NCBI GenBank assembly: GCA_963930645.1
Contig: OZ005650.1
Span: forward strand, 235,553,688-235,617,687
DNA length: 64,000 nucleotides
Reading direction: 5' to 3'
From: Salticus scenicus
Lineage: Eukaryota > Arthropoda > Arachnida > Araneae > Salticidae
How positions within the stretch are numbered: position 1 is the stretch's first letter; each line of letters starts with the position of its first letter. The notes beneath the pieces are model-generated. The model did not search any database. It saw only the letters and a program-made list of their open reading frames with translations, and had not been told where the DNA came from. Shown here piece after piece: positions 1 through 12,406 of the stretch. The position numbers were made by a program, and so were the translations under genes.

Positions 1-769
1 AAAACACCTTACCTTTTAAGAAAAAACTCTTATTTTTATTTTCTAGAAAATAGAATTAAACAAAAAAAGTAATAACAGTTATAAATATAATAAAAGCAAG
101 TTTATCTTCTATAATTGGTTCAATTTTCCTTTTCCTGTAAAACCGAACGATATTTTTGTTTAACAGCGGACATATATTTTGTCCAAAATCAATATTTAAC
201 TAGTTAAATTGTTTAGTTTTAAATCTTTATAATGGTTTTATTTTAGTTTAGTAGCAACATAATTATAAATATAATAAAATTTTCTTCTATAACCGTTTCA
301 ACTATTAAAAAACTTAAAAAAAAAAAAAGGGATAAAGCAGTGCAACTTATTTTTATAATTAAGAGAAAAATTATGATATGTATTGTACTTAAGAATTGAA
401 ATTCTTTTATTTTATCAATTATTGTCATTAAGAATAATTATTTTGAATAAGCATACATTAAAATAAAATATAGCTCAATCTTACTAATTAGCACTATTTT
501 AATAACCACACTATTTCAAACCAATTTTTATTTCTAAGATAAATGTTAAATTAATTATTAATTAGTAGTTTAATATAATTAGGTGTATTACAACTAATAT
601 GCTAAACAACATATATCTAACACTGCAAAGCAAATGTATTCAAACAAAAACCCAGAAAAGCCCAGAAAAACCCAAGTGGGTTGAGTTTTTCTAGAAATCC
701 CCTGGTTTTTGCCAACCCTGATTTGTCATCGCGTTTTCTGCCACGCTAAAAAACAAGGCTCTTCCACTT
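1..769. other. AT-rich non-coding DNA
   Basis: No credible gene. Two imperfect direct copies of a short AT-rich segment (about 70-125 and 250-305) share the core TATAAATATAATAAAA and a following TTCTATAA. Open frames here are short and of biased composition. Confidence 0.6.
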
Positions 770-782
770 AAACAACAACAAC

Positions 783-819
<37 letters not shown>

Positions 820-820
820 G
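770..820. repeat. AAC/AAT trinucleotide microsatellite
   Basis: An uninterrupted run of AAC units passes into AAT units just before the first SINE copy. Confidence 0.9.
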
Positions 821-2225
821 GGCTAGAGCATCATGTTGACAACGCAAGAGTCGTGTGTTCAATCCCCGCTGGGCCGAGCTGTAAATTTTTGCAAATAATT
901 AATAGAAAAGTTGTCAATTGATAAAAGAAAATATTTCGTTGTGTACACAGTATCCTAATAATTTTTGAAGAGTTTTTTAAAAAGCTTTTAATCTAGTTAC
1001 TGAAAAGCACAAAATAAAAATTTAAGTAAAAATAAATAAATAAATATTTTAGAAGCTTTTTATATAAAATTGGATTTTGTCATCGCGTCTTCATGCCAAG
1101 CTAATAAATAAGGCGCCTCCATTTTAAAGTAAATATAAGCATCTCTGTTAGTCGCTCGTTGGCTTAGTTGATTAGAGCGTCACGTTAATAACACGATGGT
1201 CGAGAGTTCAATCTCCGAAGGTCCGGCGTGTTAATTTTTGCAGACAATTAGTAGAAAAGATGTCAATAGATAAAAGAAAATTTTTCGTTGACTACACAGT
1301 ATTCTAAGAATTTTTAAAGAGTTTTTTAAACAACTTTTTATCTGGTTACTAAAAAGCCCAAAATAAATATTTAAGTAAAAATAAATAAATAAATACATTT
1401 ATTTAGGCGTTTTTTATTAGAAGCTTTTCATTGAAATTGGATTTTGTCGTCGCGTATTCGTGTCACGTTAAAAAATAAGGCGCTTGCACTTTAAAGTAAA
1501 TGTAAGCATAATTTTGAGTCGTTGGTAGCCCAGTTCGTAACAGTGTCATATTGATAGCACGATGGTGGCGAGTTCGGTCTTTGAACGAGGGGGTGTTGCT
1601 TTTTCTCCGATAATTAATAGAAGAGATGTAATTTTTTTTTAAAGAAAGCTTTCTGGTCTGCACAATATCCTAAGAAATTTTGATTAGTCTTTTTTAGAAG
1701 CTTTTTTTAGTTACTAAAAAGAAAAAAAAAAAAATTAAGTAAAAGAAAAATAAAAGGAAAAATTATTGGTAGCTTTCTATTGTAGAACTCTAAACAGCAT
1801 AAAATGCTATAAAAACATAAAAGTTTCAGCAATAAGAAAATTTAAAATGTATATATACATATAAAGAGAGAGAGACAGATTTCAAATTTTTAAGCGCTGA
1901 AATTTTTTCAAAAAGCATTCAAGAACAATATTTTCTTGCATTTGTTAGATCTTTCTAACATGTTCTATGGCTTTTCTTGACTATTCTTTGACTTCTGGTT
2001 AGAGCGTCATGCTGATAATGCGATGCTCCTGGGTTCGATCCTTGAAGGCCGAAGTGCTATTTTTTCGCAGATAGTTAAAAGAAAAGATGTCAGTTGATGA
2101 ATGAAAATCTTTAGTTGTCCACACAGTATCTTAAGAAATTTTGATTAGTTTTAAGAAGGTTTTTTATAGCTAAAAAGCACAAAATAAATATTTAAGAAAT
2201 TTTTTTTTTTTTTTTTTTTTTTTAA
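816..2225 (+). mobile_element. Tandem tRNA-Ile-derived SINE copies (four)
   Basis: Four degenerate copies of one unit lie head to tail. Each begins with a tRNA-like head (about 816-877, 1153-1228, 1520-1593 and 1990-2060) and continues into a shared body with a motif like ATAATTAATAGAAAAGATGT and a TAAGTAAAAATAAATAAA tail. The heads have an A-box-like TTAGAGCGTCA and a B-box-like GAGTTCAATC or GGGTTCGATC. The second head has an AAT and the fourth a GAT anticodon position, both isoleucine. The heads lie about 350, 365 and 460 bp apart. The mutated stems argue against functional tRNAs. Head-to-tail packing suggests tandem amplification rather than four independent insertions. Confidence 0.7.
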
Positions 2226-2665
2226 TTAGAAGCTTTTTATTGGGAAGTCCAAAAATGCATAAAATAAAAATTTATTGTGGCAAAGACATTCTACAAAGAA
2301 ATGAAAGTTTTAACACTAAGGAAATTTCAGAGAAAAATGTAAATATTTCACTTTTGAAAGAAATGAATATTTTTAAATATTCAAAATATTTTTAAAAACT
2401 TTTGAGACCTTTGAAATTTATGGCTTAATGAATAATTACAAAAAAAAAAAATAATAATAATGATTAAGAATATTAGTCTCGAATGTTTTTAAAAATATTT
2501 TGAATATTAAAAAATATTAATCTCTTCCAAAAGTGAATTATTTATATTTTTCTCTGATATTTCCTTAGTGTTAAAACTTTCATTTCTTTATAGAAAGTCT
2601 TTGCCACAATAAATTTTTATTTTATGCATTTTAGGACTTCACAATAAAAATCTTCTAATTATTTA
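2226..2665. repeat. AT-rich inverted repeat joined to the last SINE copy
   Basis: The left arm (about 2229-2400) and right arm (about 2480-2662) are imperfect reverse complements. For example, GTGGCAAAGACATTCTA on the left pairs with a diverged TAGAAAGTCTTTGCCAC on the right. The outer ends resemble the SINE tail (TTAGAAGCTTTTTATTG), so the palindrome may have grown from two inverted SINE bodies. Confidence 0.7.
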
Positions 2666-4195
2666 TTATTATTATTATTATTTTTTTTTTTTTTACTTAA
2701 ATATTTTTTTCAGTTACTGACATCGATATATGCAATTAATACAACTTCGCGTGCACACACTACATTGCGATAAAACATTACATACTATACTATAGTAAAA
2801 CATCTCGACGATTCTTACGCATTATAATCCATTAAATTGGTACCTTTCCGTTTCAGAATAATAAAAATATTTCTTATTGGCTATTAAAAATTATTTAAGT
2901 AGACTGACATATTTTTTCTCATTAATATATATATATATTTAAAAAAAAAAAAAAAAGAGAATATGATGAAATTTCTAATCAAAAATTAAAAGATAAATAT
3001 AATACTACAGACACACAAAATTTCTGAACTTCAGTCCATTTAACTTATCAATGCATTTGTGCTCTGTTTTATTATTATTATTGTTATTTATTTATTTATT
3101 TATTTATTTTTTAATATTTTGTATTCAATTAAAATTCTAACTTACTCATTACAGTAATTTCGAATAAAATAGTACTTTATACTTACCTTTCTAGTAATAA
3201 ATCCGTATAAAATAATTTAATAAATACGCAAAAATACATAAGATTCTTTCTACCTGAAATAAAATCATATGGAAATTTTGTAATTTTTTTTTTTTTTTTT
3301 TTTTTTCATTCTTAAAGCATAAATGTACTTTTTTTCGATTGCATAAAGCAAGCTTCAGCTGGTATATTAGATTTTTTTTCCCCCAAAGAAATGCAAAGTG
3401 CTTTTTCTTTACCAAAGTGCTTTTTCTTATATATATATATATATATGCATTTTTTTTTTCTATACGTCTTTTATGAATTCAGACGTGAATGCAGATTATA
3501 TTTTTACGTAAAGGGGAATAAATTTCAACTTAGTTTCAAAATGTTACCTTTTCATCGCATCTCTTTTTGAAAGTACAGCAGAATTTTCTGAAACAAATTT
3601 GCTTCGGAGACTATTATTTCACTCTAGAATTAATCATTTAACTATCATTTATTTCAAATTGAAAGGAAGCATTTAACATTTTTATGCAACAAGTTTTCGA
3701 TATTTTTTCATTGTTTTAATCGATTTTTAAACTGTTAGTTTCTTTATGTCGGTCAGATAGCAGCACGACTCCGAAATTTAACAAGTGATATTTCAGTGTA
3801 AGCCAAATTCAGTGTAAGCCAAATCTTAATAGTAAGGAGTGCGTAGTTTCTGTTTTAATGATGCAACCATGCCTAGTTTTATCATCAATCGAAGAGTCGT
3901 AGTATTATTTTGCTGGGAGTTTTTGGTGATTTATGTTTATGCAATGTTTATGTCTAAAGCTATTTATTGATTAAATTATATATTATTTGAATTGAATCAG
4001 ATTAATAGATAGATGTTTCAAACTAAATATTACTCGAAAAAAAAAAAACGCTTTTTTTTTTTTTTTTTTTTTTTTTCTTTTTAAATAATTGTTGAAAACG
4101 TAAAATTTTTATATTTTAAAAGATGGTGCTATGACAAAAGTCATTTATAGCGTTATTATACAAATTTTAAAGAAGAAAATATTATTTATAAACCA
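2666..4195. other. AT-rich non-coding DNA with homopolymers
   Basis: No gene recognised. It contains poly-A and poly-T runs (near 2940, 3285 and 4035-4078), a TA run near 3430 and a short direct repeat TTCAGTGTAAGCCAAAT near 3795-3825. Confidence 0.6.
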
Positions 4196-6011
4196 ACAAC
4201 AACAACAAAAACTAGTATGTTGTGGCCACCACAAGACTTTCTTCTATATTTACCTATACATATTCAATCAGTAACAATATTTAAAAAAAAAAAAAAAAAA
4301 AAGTACGATTTTTTTTCTAAGTTTTTTTTTTTTTTTTTTTTTTTTTTTTGTTTTTGTTAAAAGTAAAAAAAATCGATAACTTTGTTTTAAATTATCACAG
4401 ATTTATAGTTCAACCATTCGTTTTAAAGGTATTGACGAGACCTTTCGAAAGATACCCATCTTGAAAATTTATCCCCCCGGGGGGGTACTTCCCCCCCAGG
4501 GGGGAAGCGTTGCCCCCCCATGCAGAAATTTTTTTTTCCTAGTTACATACTACTATTATCAATAATTCATATTAATTTTACAATCACAAGTTTAAAACAA
4601 CTCTTATTATGCACATTTATACGAATTTTTGTCCTATGCTGCCATGTTAAAAATTTAGATAAAATGCTATCACAGCGCCACCTGTTGAGCTATTGATCCC
4701 CAAACATAATCAGCACCAGTTTATGTCGGGGACCAACTAAATACCAAGTTTGGTTAAATTTCGTTAAAAAAAAAAAATTGCGATATTTTTCTAAGTTTTT
4801 TTTTGTTAAAAGTAAAAAAAATCGATAACTTTGGTTTAAATTATCACAGATTTATCGTTCAACCATTCGTTTTAAATGTATTGACGAGATCTTTCGAAAG
4901 ATACCCATCTTGAAACTTTGCCCCCCCGGGTGGGAACTTCCCCCCCCCCCGGTGGGGGGGTAACCGATGTCCCCACATGCACAAAAGTTTTTTCCCAGTT
5001 AACTATTACTATTATCTACGAGACCTTTCGAAAGATACCCATCTTGAAAATTTACTTCCCCGGGGGGGTATTTTCCCCCCCCCAGGGGAGGGAACCGATG
5101 CCCCCACATGCACAAAATTTTTTTCCTAGCTAACTACTACTATTATCAATAATTCATATTAATTTTACAATCACAAGTGTAAAATAACTCTCTTTATGCC
5201 CATTTATACGGAATTTTGTCCTATGCTGCCATCCCAAGTTAAAATCCATGCTAGTACCAGCAAAGAAAATAGGCTAGTTATTGCTATGTTTTGCTTTGTC
5301 TGCTAGATTTTCATGCTGTTATATGCTTTATAATGCTAGCCAGCATAAAATGCTATATTAGCTAGCTTACACAGCAATAGCACGACAAGCTATATACAAG
5401 CATATTTTATGCTTATTTGTTTTTTAAGCTTTTCCAAAGCCTGGAGAGGTATGTACCTTAACAAGCTATTATGTGCTTTTCTATGCTTGCCAGCGTAATA
5501 TGTTATGTCGGCAGCTTAAGTAGAAATAGCATGGCATGCTAGATGCCAGTGAGAAGTGAGAAAATAGCAACAAAAAAGCATCTGTTGGTTGTGAATTACT
5601 GCTAGTATAGCAGAAATTTCAAGCAAATAGTAGTCATAATTACTGCTGGGCCAGCAACATACTATTCAAGCAACAGAAGCTGGATTATGTATGCTGGACA
5701 AGCAATAAACTGTGCCAATACACACCATGACTTGCTGGTAATTTTGGTGGAACCAGCAAATATTTTTGGTATTTTATGCTATTTTACATGCTGGGATACA
5801 GCATTTAATGCTAGACTAGCAAACAAATACCAGCAAGAATTTTAACTTGGGATGTTAAAAATTTGCATAAAATGCGATCACAACGCCACCTATTGAGCGA
5901 TTGATCCCAAAATCTAATCAGCACCAGTTTATGTCAGGGTGCAACTAAATACCAAGTTTGGTTAAATTTCATTCATTGGTTCGTGAGATACAGCGTCCGC
6001 AAAAAAATGAT

Positions 6012-6046
<35 letters not shown>

Positions 6047-6548
6047 TTTTCTAAAAACTATTAATTCGTGTTCTCCATACTCCAAAACATGTAAATCCAT
6101 CAAAAAGTGGACTTCGAAAATTTTCGCGAATCCAATACTTTCTCTATATTACATATAGAAGAAAGTAAAAAGATTAACTTTTTTCATTTCTTTAACAAAC
6201 ATTGTTTTCAAATCCTGAAACATTTTTAATTCCAGTTTTTGTGGAATAACCATATACATTAAAATGTTTCGATAACGATCTTTAAAAAAGAAATGCCTAG
6301 TTATATACGAGGTAATTAAATTTTAGGCGCAATTTAACTCAAAAAAATAATACTAAATAAATAAATAAAATGCAAAACTTTTACAGTTTGTTGACCGTAA
6401 AATAGCTTGTAAGTCATTCTTTTTTTTTACTTTCTTCTATATGTAATATAGAGAAAGTATTGGATTCGAGAAAATTTTCGAAGTCCACTTTTTGATGGAT
6501 TTACATGTTTTGGGATATGGAGAACACGAATTAATAGTTTTTAGAAAA

Positions 6549-6579
<31 letters not shown>

Positions 6580-8380
6580 ATCATTTTTTTGTGGACGCTG
6601 TATCTCACGAACCAATGAATGAAATTTAACCAAACTTGGTATTTAGTTGCATCCTGACATAAACTGGTGCTGATTAGATTTTGGGATCAATCGCTCAATA
6701 GGTGGCGTTGTGATCGCATTTTATGCAAATTTTTAACATGGCAGCATAGGACAAAATTCCGTATAAATGGGCATAAAGAGAGTTATTTTACACTTGTGAT
6801 TGTAAAATTAATATAAATTATTGATAATAGTAGTAGTTAGCTAGGAAAAAAATTTTGTGCATTTGGGGGCATCGGTTCCCCCCCGGGGGGGAAAATCCCC
6901 CCCCCGGGGAAGTAAATTTTCAAGATGGGTATCTTTCGAAAGGTCTCGTTGATAATAGTAATAGTTAACTTGGAAAAAAATTTTGTGCATGTGGGGGCAT
7001 CGGTTCCCCCCCACCGGGGGGGGTGGGAAGTTCCAACCCGGGGGGGGCAAAGTTTCAAGATGGGTATATTTCGAAAGATCTCGTCAATACCTTTAAAACG
7101 AATGGTTGAACGATAAATCTGTGATAATTTAAACCAAAGTTATCGATTTTTTTTACTTTCAACAAAAAAAAACAGAAAAATATCGCAATTTTTTTTTTTT
7201 TTTTTTTTTTTTTAACGAAATTTAACCAAACTTGGTATTTAGTTGGTCCCCGACATAAACTGGTGCTGATTATGTTTGGGGATCAATAGCTCAACAGGTG
7301 GCGCTGTGATAGCATTTTATCTAAATTTTTAACATGGCAGCATAGGACAAAAATTCGTATAAATGTGCATAATTAGAGTTGTTTTAAACTTGTGATTGTA
7401 AAATTAATATGAATTATTGATAATAGTAGTATGCAACTAGGAAAAAAATTTTCTGCATGGGGGGGGGCATCGCTTCCCCCCCTAGGGGGAAAATACCCCC
7501 CAGGGGGGGTAAATTTTCACATTGGGTATCTTTCAAAAGATCAGGTTGATAATAGTAGTATTTAACTAGGAAAAAATTTTTGTGCATGTGGGGGCATCGG
7601 TTCCCCCCCCCCCACCGGGGGGGGAAGTTCCCACCCGGGGGGGGCAAAGTTTCAAGATGGGTATCTTTCGAAAGATCTCGTCAATACCTTTAAAACGAAT
7701 GGTTGAACGATAAATCTGTGATAATTTAAACCAAAGTTATCGATTTTTTTTACTTTTAACAAAACAAAACTCAGAAAAATATCGCAATTTTTTTTTTTTT
7801 TTTTTTTTTTTTAAACGAAATTTAACCAAACTTGGTATTTAGTTTGTCCCCGACATTAACTGGTGCTGATTATGTTTGGGGATCAATAGCTCAACAGCTG
7901 GCGCTGTGATAGCATTTTATCTAAATTTTTAACATGGCAGCATAGGACAAAAATTCGTATAAATGTGCATAATAAGAGTTGTTTTAAGCTTGTGATTGTA
8001 AAATTAATATGAATTATTGATAATAGTAGTATGTAACTAGGAAAAAAATTTTCTGCATGGGGGGCATCGCTTTCCCCCCTGGGGGGAAGTACCCCCCGGG
8101 GGGGATAAATTTTCAAGATGGGTATCTTTCGAAAGGTCTCGTCAATACCTTTAAAACGAATGGTTGAACTATAAATCTGTGATAATTTAAAACAAAGTTA
8201 TCGATTTTTTTCACTTTTAACAAAAAAAAAAAAAAAAAAAAAAACTTAGAAAAAAAAAATCGTACTTTTTTTTTTTTTTTTTTTTTTTAAATATTGTTAC
8301 TGATTGAATATGTATAGGTAAATATAGAAGAAAGTCTTGCGGTGGCTACAACATACTAGTTTTTTTTTTTTTTTTTTTTC
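4196..8380. repeat. Giant inverted repeat of C-run/G-run units
   Basis: The left arm (4196-6172) and right arm (6428-8380) are reverse complements around a spacer of about 255 bp (6173-6427). The outer ends share ACTAGTATGTTGT and the inner ends share ACTTTCTTCTATATGTAATA next to (CAGA)n / (TCTG)n tracts. Each arm is built of related ~500-bp units with the order poly-A/T, ATCGATAACTTT, TTTCGAAAGATACCCATCTT, a C-run/G-run block, then GGCGCTGTGATAGCATTTTA or its complement. The right arm has about one unit more than the left, and the left arm carries a 619-bp insertion. A diverged relative of the C-run block lies near 60.13-60.42 kb. No coding capacity is visible. Confidence 0.88.
5233..5851. 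mobile_element. 619-bp MITE-like element, AT target duplication
   Basis: Terminal inverted repeats begin CCCAAGTTAAAAT (13 bp exact, then partial similarity). The element is flanked by AT at 5231-5232 and 5852-5853. The matching site in the opposite arm of the giant inverted repeat (around 6738-6739) is intact and empty, so the borders are read directly. The interior is crowded with short GCTA/TAGC and CAGCA/TGCTG words and has no usable open frame. The superfamily is not recognised. Confidence 0.85.
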
Positions 8381-8785
8381 ATACTGATATATTTTTATAT
8401 TAAAGTTGTGTTATTATCTGTAATGTGGAAAAATGGTGTAAATTTCTTCCACTTTTTGTTAATTTTCTTCCTTAAATAAGAAATCCGAGTTTTTGCCATG
8501 ATTACAATATTTCCCTCACATATGTAAGATCGGAAAGTAAAAGTTAGCCAAATTCAATTTTAGTTAACTATTAACTTGTTGCGTATTTTTATTAAGATTT
8601 TGTATACTATGTGATGCAATGTTTTGGTATATTTGCATAACATGTAATAAAAGAACTGAATGGTTGCTCTAAATATTTTAACGTACCAAAGAATCAGCAG
8701 TACTTCCTGATGATAAATACACCATAAGTCTGTTCAATTTAAAAAAAGAAAAAAAATCTTTTTTAAATGATTTTAATCCGATTTT
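8381..8785. other. AT-rich non-coding DNA
   Basis: No gene or clear repeat structure recognised apart from a short A run near 8745. Confidence 0.5.
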
Positions 8786-9893
8786 AGCACTTTCCAACAA
8801 TATTGAAAAGTGTTAATGACTTTCGTTCGTCTGTCCATCTATCTGTCCGTATGTCTGTCTCTCTGCATTCTAACTCCCGTAAATGTTCATGGAATTTTTT
8901 GAAACTGATATATGTTATTCAAGTTCACTATTGGATGTTTTTCATAGAAAAAGGAGTAAATACCACCGCTGGATTGTGTACAGGGACACCCGAAACTTTC
9001 ACATAGCATTGCGTTTTATGAGAGGTATTTCTATAAACCAAATTTTAATAATTTTATTTTGCTCAAATCTTAATTAAATTGAAAGTGACTATTCATATGC
9101 ACAAAAAAATGCTTTCTATGGAATACAGTATGATTGGCATTTGATTTACAGGGCCACACAAAATATTCATTTACATTAAGGGTTATTATCAGAAATTTAA
9201 TGGAATTGCATTTTCTTTTATATTAAGTGTTTTTAACACTTTCTAACGATTTTTAAGTGTGAATATGATTTTAATTTGTTTATCTGTATGTTCGATTGTG
9301 TATCTTTCTATCTGTCTGTCTCCTGCCCCCCAACTTCCTTAAATATTTTCAGAATTTTTAAAAAATGATGTATATTAATGAAGTCACTATGGAATGTTCC
9401 CTTTTTAAAATGACATTAATAGGTCTTGTGCAACTAGTTTGTGTACAGGGACAAAAAAAAAAAAAAGCCAATGCATAGTGTTATAGGACAGACATTTTTA
9501 AAAATCACATTTAAATAACTTTCTACTATAAAAATCATGAAGAAATTGAAATGTATTGTTAATATTCTAAAATAATATTTTGTATAGAATGTGATATGAT
9601 TAACTTTAAGATTTACAGGGCTACACTAAAATATTCAGATACAGTAAGGGCTGCAATTATAATCTAACAGCTGCATTTTCTTTTGTGTTAAGCCTTTTTA
9701 ACATTTTCCAACAATGTCTAAAAGTGATTATGAATTCAGTTTGTCTATCTGTATACCATCAGGCCTTCTGCCTGTCCGTTGTGTGATAACGTAGGCAAAG
9801 AACATTGCAAGTTATGCGATACAACAAGTACGTACAGTTGGAAAATGTTACTAATCATTGCGTATTGCGTGATTTTTCGTTCTTGTTTTATTA
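8786..9893 (+). repeat. Long direct repeat, copy A
   Basis: This segment recurs at 10214-11761. It starts ACTTTCCAACAATATTGAAA followed by GTGTTAATGACTT and a TCTGTCTG-rich stretch. It ends with AAGTACGTACAGTTG and a TTTTTCGTTC motif. It is made of about three related subunits of roughly 450 bp, each with a TCTG-rich stretch, a GTGTACAGGGACA word and GATTTACAGGG. Only short frames are open. Confidence 0.75.
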
Positions 9894-10213
9894 ATCTCTC
9901 TGTTCAGTTCAATCTTTAAATTTAAGTAATTTCAATTTAATAAATTTATTATTATATATTTTTTAATAAGTATCTCATTTTCTTCTCGATCAAACAACCT
10001 CAATTTATAACAAACACCTGCTATAACTTTCCCTTAGGTGACTGTCTTTCACATCTGCATAAATCATTTCATAATTAATCCGAGAATAACTTAATGAAAA
10101 CTATTATTTATTTCAGAACCACAAATCATATACGACCTTTCACATAAATTTTAATTTATATTTGACCTAAATAATCTTTTCTTTTAGGAGAAAAACCAAG
10201 AACGTTGGTAAAA
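9894..10213. other. AT-rich spacer between the direct repeats
   Basis: No gene or repeat recognised. Confidence 0.5.
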
Positions 10214-11761
10214 GACCACATTTAACACTTTCCTACAAGGTTGAAAAGTGTTAATGACTTCGGTTTGTCTGTCTGTCCGCACTCTAACTCCCGTAAATAT
10301 TCATGGAATTTCTTGAAAATGATATACGTTATTCAGATTTTTTTTTCGGATGTTTCCTATTAAAAATGGTGTAAATACCTTTACTGGTTTGTGTACAGGG
10401 ACACCCGAAAATATTCCAAAGCCTTGCGTTCTATGAGAGATATTTCTTTAAAACCATATTTTAATACCTTTATTTTGCAAAAATCTTAATTAAGTTGAAA
10501 TGTGTTATTCAAGTTCACCATCGGATGTTCCCCATTGGAAATGGAGTAAATACCATCACTCTTTTGCGTACAAGGACACCTGAAAATATTCATAAGCATT
10601 GCGTTTTATGAGAGGTATTTCTATAAACTCAAATTTTAGTAACTTTACTTTGCGCAAACCTTAATGAAATTGAAATATGTTATTCATATGCATAAAAAAT
10701 GCTTTCTATAGAATATAGTATGATTAGCATTAGAGTTATAATGCCGCACAAAAATATTTAGCTAAATTAAGGGCTATTATTGGAAATTTGCTGGAACTGC
10801 ATTATCATTTATATTAAACGTTTTTAACGCTTGCTAATAACTTTTAACTTTGAATATGATTTCCATTTGTATATTTGTCTGTCCGACTGTCCATCTTTTT
10901 ATTTGTACGTCTGCCCGCCGCCAGTGTTCTTAAATATGTTAAGAATTTTTAAAAATTCATGTATGTTGTTCAAGTTCACCAATGAATGTTTCCTTTCATG
11001 GCATTAACAGGTACTGTACAACCATAACCTCCTAAACTACATGCCTTCCAGGTTGCTCGAAAACTTGGCGGTAGACTGCGCCACCTGGTACAGATTGCGC
11101 GACTTTTTTGTTCAACAGCCACCAAAAATAAGTGAGGTTTGATATATGTAAAAGGCAAATAGAATCAAAGAAACGTCGATTATATATATCATATATCACT
11201 TCTTAAAATTATTGGTGACAGTTGAATAAAAAAGTGCGCAATTTGTACCAGGTGGCTCTGTCTACCACTTGGCCTGTTGCCAAGTTTCTGAGCCACGCGG
11301 AAGGCATCTTGTTTAGGAGGCTATGGTAAAACTGGTTTGTGTACAGAGACACAAAAAATCCCAATGCATTTTCTTTTAGGACATATATTTTTATATATCG
11401 CATTAGAATAACTTTCTACTGTAAAAATCATGAAGATATTGGCATTTATTGTTAATATTCTAAAATAATGTTTTGTACAGAAAATGATATGGTTAACCTT
11501 CAGATTTACAGGGTTACACTAAAATACTCAGATGCATTAAGGGCTGAATTTTCTTTTGTGCAAAGCATTTTTAACATTATCCAACGATGCTTAAGAGTGA
11601 TTATGAATACAATTAGTCTATTTGTATGCGTTTCAGCCCATATGTCTACCCGTTATGTGATAACGTAGGTAAAGAATATTAAAAGTTATGCGATATGAGA
11701 AGTACGTATACAGTTGAAAAGTGTTAATAATCAATGCGTGCCGCATGGTTTTTCGTTTTTG
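10214..11761 (+). repeat. Long direct repeat, copy B
   Basis: Second copy of the 8786-9893 repeat with the same start (GTTGAAAAGTGTTAATGACTT, split by small changes) and end (AAGTACGTATACAGTTG). It is longer because it has an extra internal subunit near 10500-10620 and the inserted element at 11022-11326. Confidence 0.75.
11022..11326. mobile_element. 305-bp inverted-repeat element in direct repeat B
   Basis: Terminal inverted repeats of roughly 100 bp begin CCATAACCTCCTAAAC on the left and CCATAGCCTCCTAAAC on the right. The flanks TACAA (11017-11021) and TAAAA (11327-11331) look like a 5-bp target duplication with one change. Copy A of the direct repeat has the uninterrupted site (GTGCAACTAGTTTG near 9430). 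No coding capacity. The superfamily is unknown. Confidence 0.78.
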
Positions 11762-12357
11762 TTTAAAAGAGAAATCTTTCCAAATTATATAATTATTATA
11801 TAAAATTCTTCAGAAAGTTATAAAAATTTCGAGAGTTTTATTACTTACAATTTTCTGCGCGAAACAGTCTACGAATTTCTATGATCCAGCTAGTAAAATA
11901 TAATTTTGTCATCATGGATATGCAAAAAATGTTCATGACTGTGTTGACAAACTTTTTCATAATGCAGATTTATGTGCCAGAACACCATTAGTGCATCTCT
12001 TTAAATTATTTTCATGACGTTAAAATGTCATTTTAATAACAATACTAAAAAATGAATGTGTTAAGTGCTTTACGTAGCAATGTAAAATAATTCAAATCTA
12101 GTACTAAATACAGCAATATAAACAAAAACCAAAAATTTTATTTACTTTTCTCATTTACAAGGAAAAGAGAGTAATGGTTCAAGAAGAAATAGTGTATGTG
12201 TTCATATTGACTTCCATGACTGCCATGGAGGAATTCAAGAGTTACCGGAGTAATAGTCTTCATATGTACTAACTTATGTTAAGGTTATGGAAATGGCTTC
12301 ATCTGAATGATGATATCGTTTCTACAGCTTTTCCGATAATTTTTTTCGAAACTCAGT

Positions 12358-12406
<49 letters not shown>

